Below are positions 5,294 through 5,869 of a stretch of 5,869 nucleotides of DNA, in pieces. Numbering within the stretch: position 1 is the first letter of the stretch; each line of letters opens with the position of its first letter. The stretch spans positions 1-5,869 of the forward strand of contig CASAUJ010000055.1 in the NCBI GenBank assembly GCA_949118805.1, in the 5' to 3' direction. The translations under genes and the position numbers were made by a program. The notes under the pieces are model-generated. The model made no database searches. It worked only from the letters and a program-made list of their open reading frames with translations, and was not told the origin of the DNA. The stretch is from an uncultured Clostridia bacterium. GTDB taxonomy: Bacteria > Bacillota > Clostridia > TANB77 > CAG-508.

Positions 5294-5869
5294 ATGAAAA
5301 AAACAAATCAAAAAAGTAGAGGAATTACATTAATTGCATTAGTAATTACCATTATTGTCTTATTGATTTTAGCAGGAGTTAGTATTGCTACTTTAGCAGG
5401 AGAAGGAGGAATTCTAAATAAGGCAACGAAAGCAAAGAATCAGAATAATCAAACAACCATAGAAGAAGAAATCAAATTAGCTTATCATGCAGTACAAACG
5501 GATAGTATCATACATGGTTGGGATATCAACAAAAAAGCAGAAGAATTGCAAAAAGAACTAAGAGAACAGGGAGAAGAAGCAAAGGATGCAATTGTAACTG
5601 TATTTCAAAGTGATTTATTGATTAGCTATAAAGGATATGAAGTAATCATTCATGAGGATGGAACAATCGAAGTAGAAGATCCAAGTTTGGGAGATAAACC
5701 AACAGGAGTCGTTACTATTTTAACAACAGGGGCAAATGTTGAGATAGTAGAAATTCAAGTAGAGGCTAGTACAACAGATGGAGACATTGAAACCATTGAA
5801 GCAATGAATGGAGAAATTGAAAAAGAAAATGCGAATAATACGAATAAGAAAAAGATATTTACCGTTAGT
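5294..5869 (+). CDS. Gene 4, 5' part: prepilin-like surface protein, paralogue of gene 1, cut by the window end
   Basis: ATG 5294 has AAGGGG at 5278-5283 and opens 192 codons without a stop to the window edge. The leader is M-K-K-T-N-Q-K-S-R-G with cleavage expected after Gly10, followed by the hydrophobic helix and the G-E-G-G-I-L-N-K-A-T-K-A-K stretch. From 5459 to the edge it aligns without gaps to gene 1 (323-733), with 26 base differences in 411 by my count; over half are third-position changes. It should therefore carry the same Ig-like middle and probably the same glycine-rich C-terminal domain beyond the window. Its promoter cassette, however, is the one used by genes 2 and 3, not that of gene 1. 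No in-frame CGG and no frame change is present in the visible part. Confidence 0.88.
   Translation, partial: MKKTNQKSRGITLIALVITIIVLLILAGVSIATLAGEGGILNKATKAKNQNNQTTIEEEIKLAYHAVQTDSIIHGWDINKKAEELQKELREQGEEAKDAIVTVFQSDLLISYKGYEVIIHEDGTIEVEDPSLGDKPTGVVTILTTGANVEIVEIQVEASTTDGDIETIEAMNGEIEKENANNTNKKKIFTVS
5459..5869 (+). repeat. Direct repeat copy 2 (in gene 4)
   Basis: Second copy of the 411-base repeat, in the same orientation and 5136 bases downstream of copy 1. Recombination between the copies would remove genes 2 and 3 and leave one hybrid of genes 1 and 4. Confidence 0.9.

Larger units (their letters stand above)
5194..5296 (+). repeat. Leader cassette copy 3 (before gene 4)
   Basis: Same layout, with a slightly altered inverted repeat and otherwise the same promoter and purine-rich leader. 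It joins this promoter type to a gene whose coding part is that of gene 1. Confidence 0.75.

Overview
The window is AT-rich, its Arg codons are mostly AGA and its Gly codons mostly GGA, and its promoters are of the sigma-A type. This suits a low-GC Firmicute, most likely an uncultured gut Clostridia-type bacterium. That placement is inferred from composition and protein style only. No rRNA, tRNA, CRISPR array, transposase or replication origin was seen.

The whole window is a tandem array of four same-strand genes for prepilin-like surface proteins. Each begins with a short basic leader, a Gly-Ile-Thr-Leu-Ile-Ala processing-type motif and one hydrophobic helix, and then diverges. Gene 1 (155-1793) has an Ig-like middle and a glycine-rich C-terminal domain. 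Gene 2 (2029-4052) has two Big_2-type Ig-like repeats and the same glycine-rich C-terminal domain. Gene 3 (4214-5070) has a heptad coiled coil and a C-terminal beta-rich domain like phage fibre tips. Gene 4 (5294 to the window end) is a close copy of gene 1, cut by the window edge. Each gene has its own sigma-A promoter. Genes 1-3 each end in a rho-independent terminator, and gene 4's end lies outside the window. Genes 2, 3 and 4 share a leader cassette: a TGTTA-N6-TAACA-like site exactly 20 bp upstream of TTGAAA-N17-TATACT.

The most striking feature is that genes 1-3 are each broken by reading-frame changes although their protein sequence is otherwise intact. Nine of the changes (one in gene 1, eight in gene 2) are +1 shifts. 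Each lies at an in-frame CGG codon, and skipping the C reads the next triplet as Gly (GGA or GGT) and restores the paralogue-like frame. No undisturbed in-frame CGG occurs anywhere else in the coding sequence. Gene 3 changes frame at or next to another in-frame CGG, but in the opposite direction. Systematic sequencing or assembly insertion of C before GG, recent gene decay, and real +1 decoding at CGG are all possible; the sequence alone does not decide between them.

Functionally, the array looks like a set of membrane-anchored, pilin-leader adhesins with exchangeable outer domains. The 94% repeat shared by genes 1 and 4 could allow deletion or shuffling of the genes between them.
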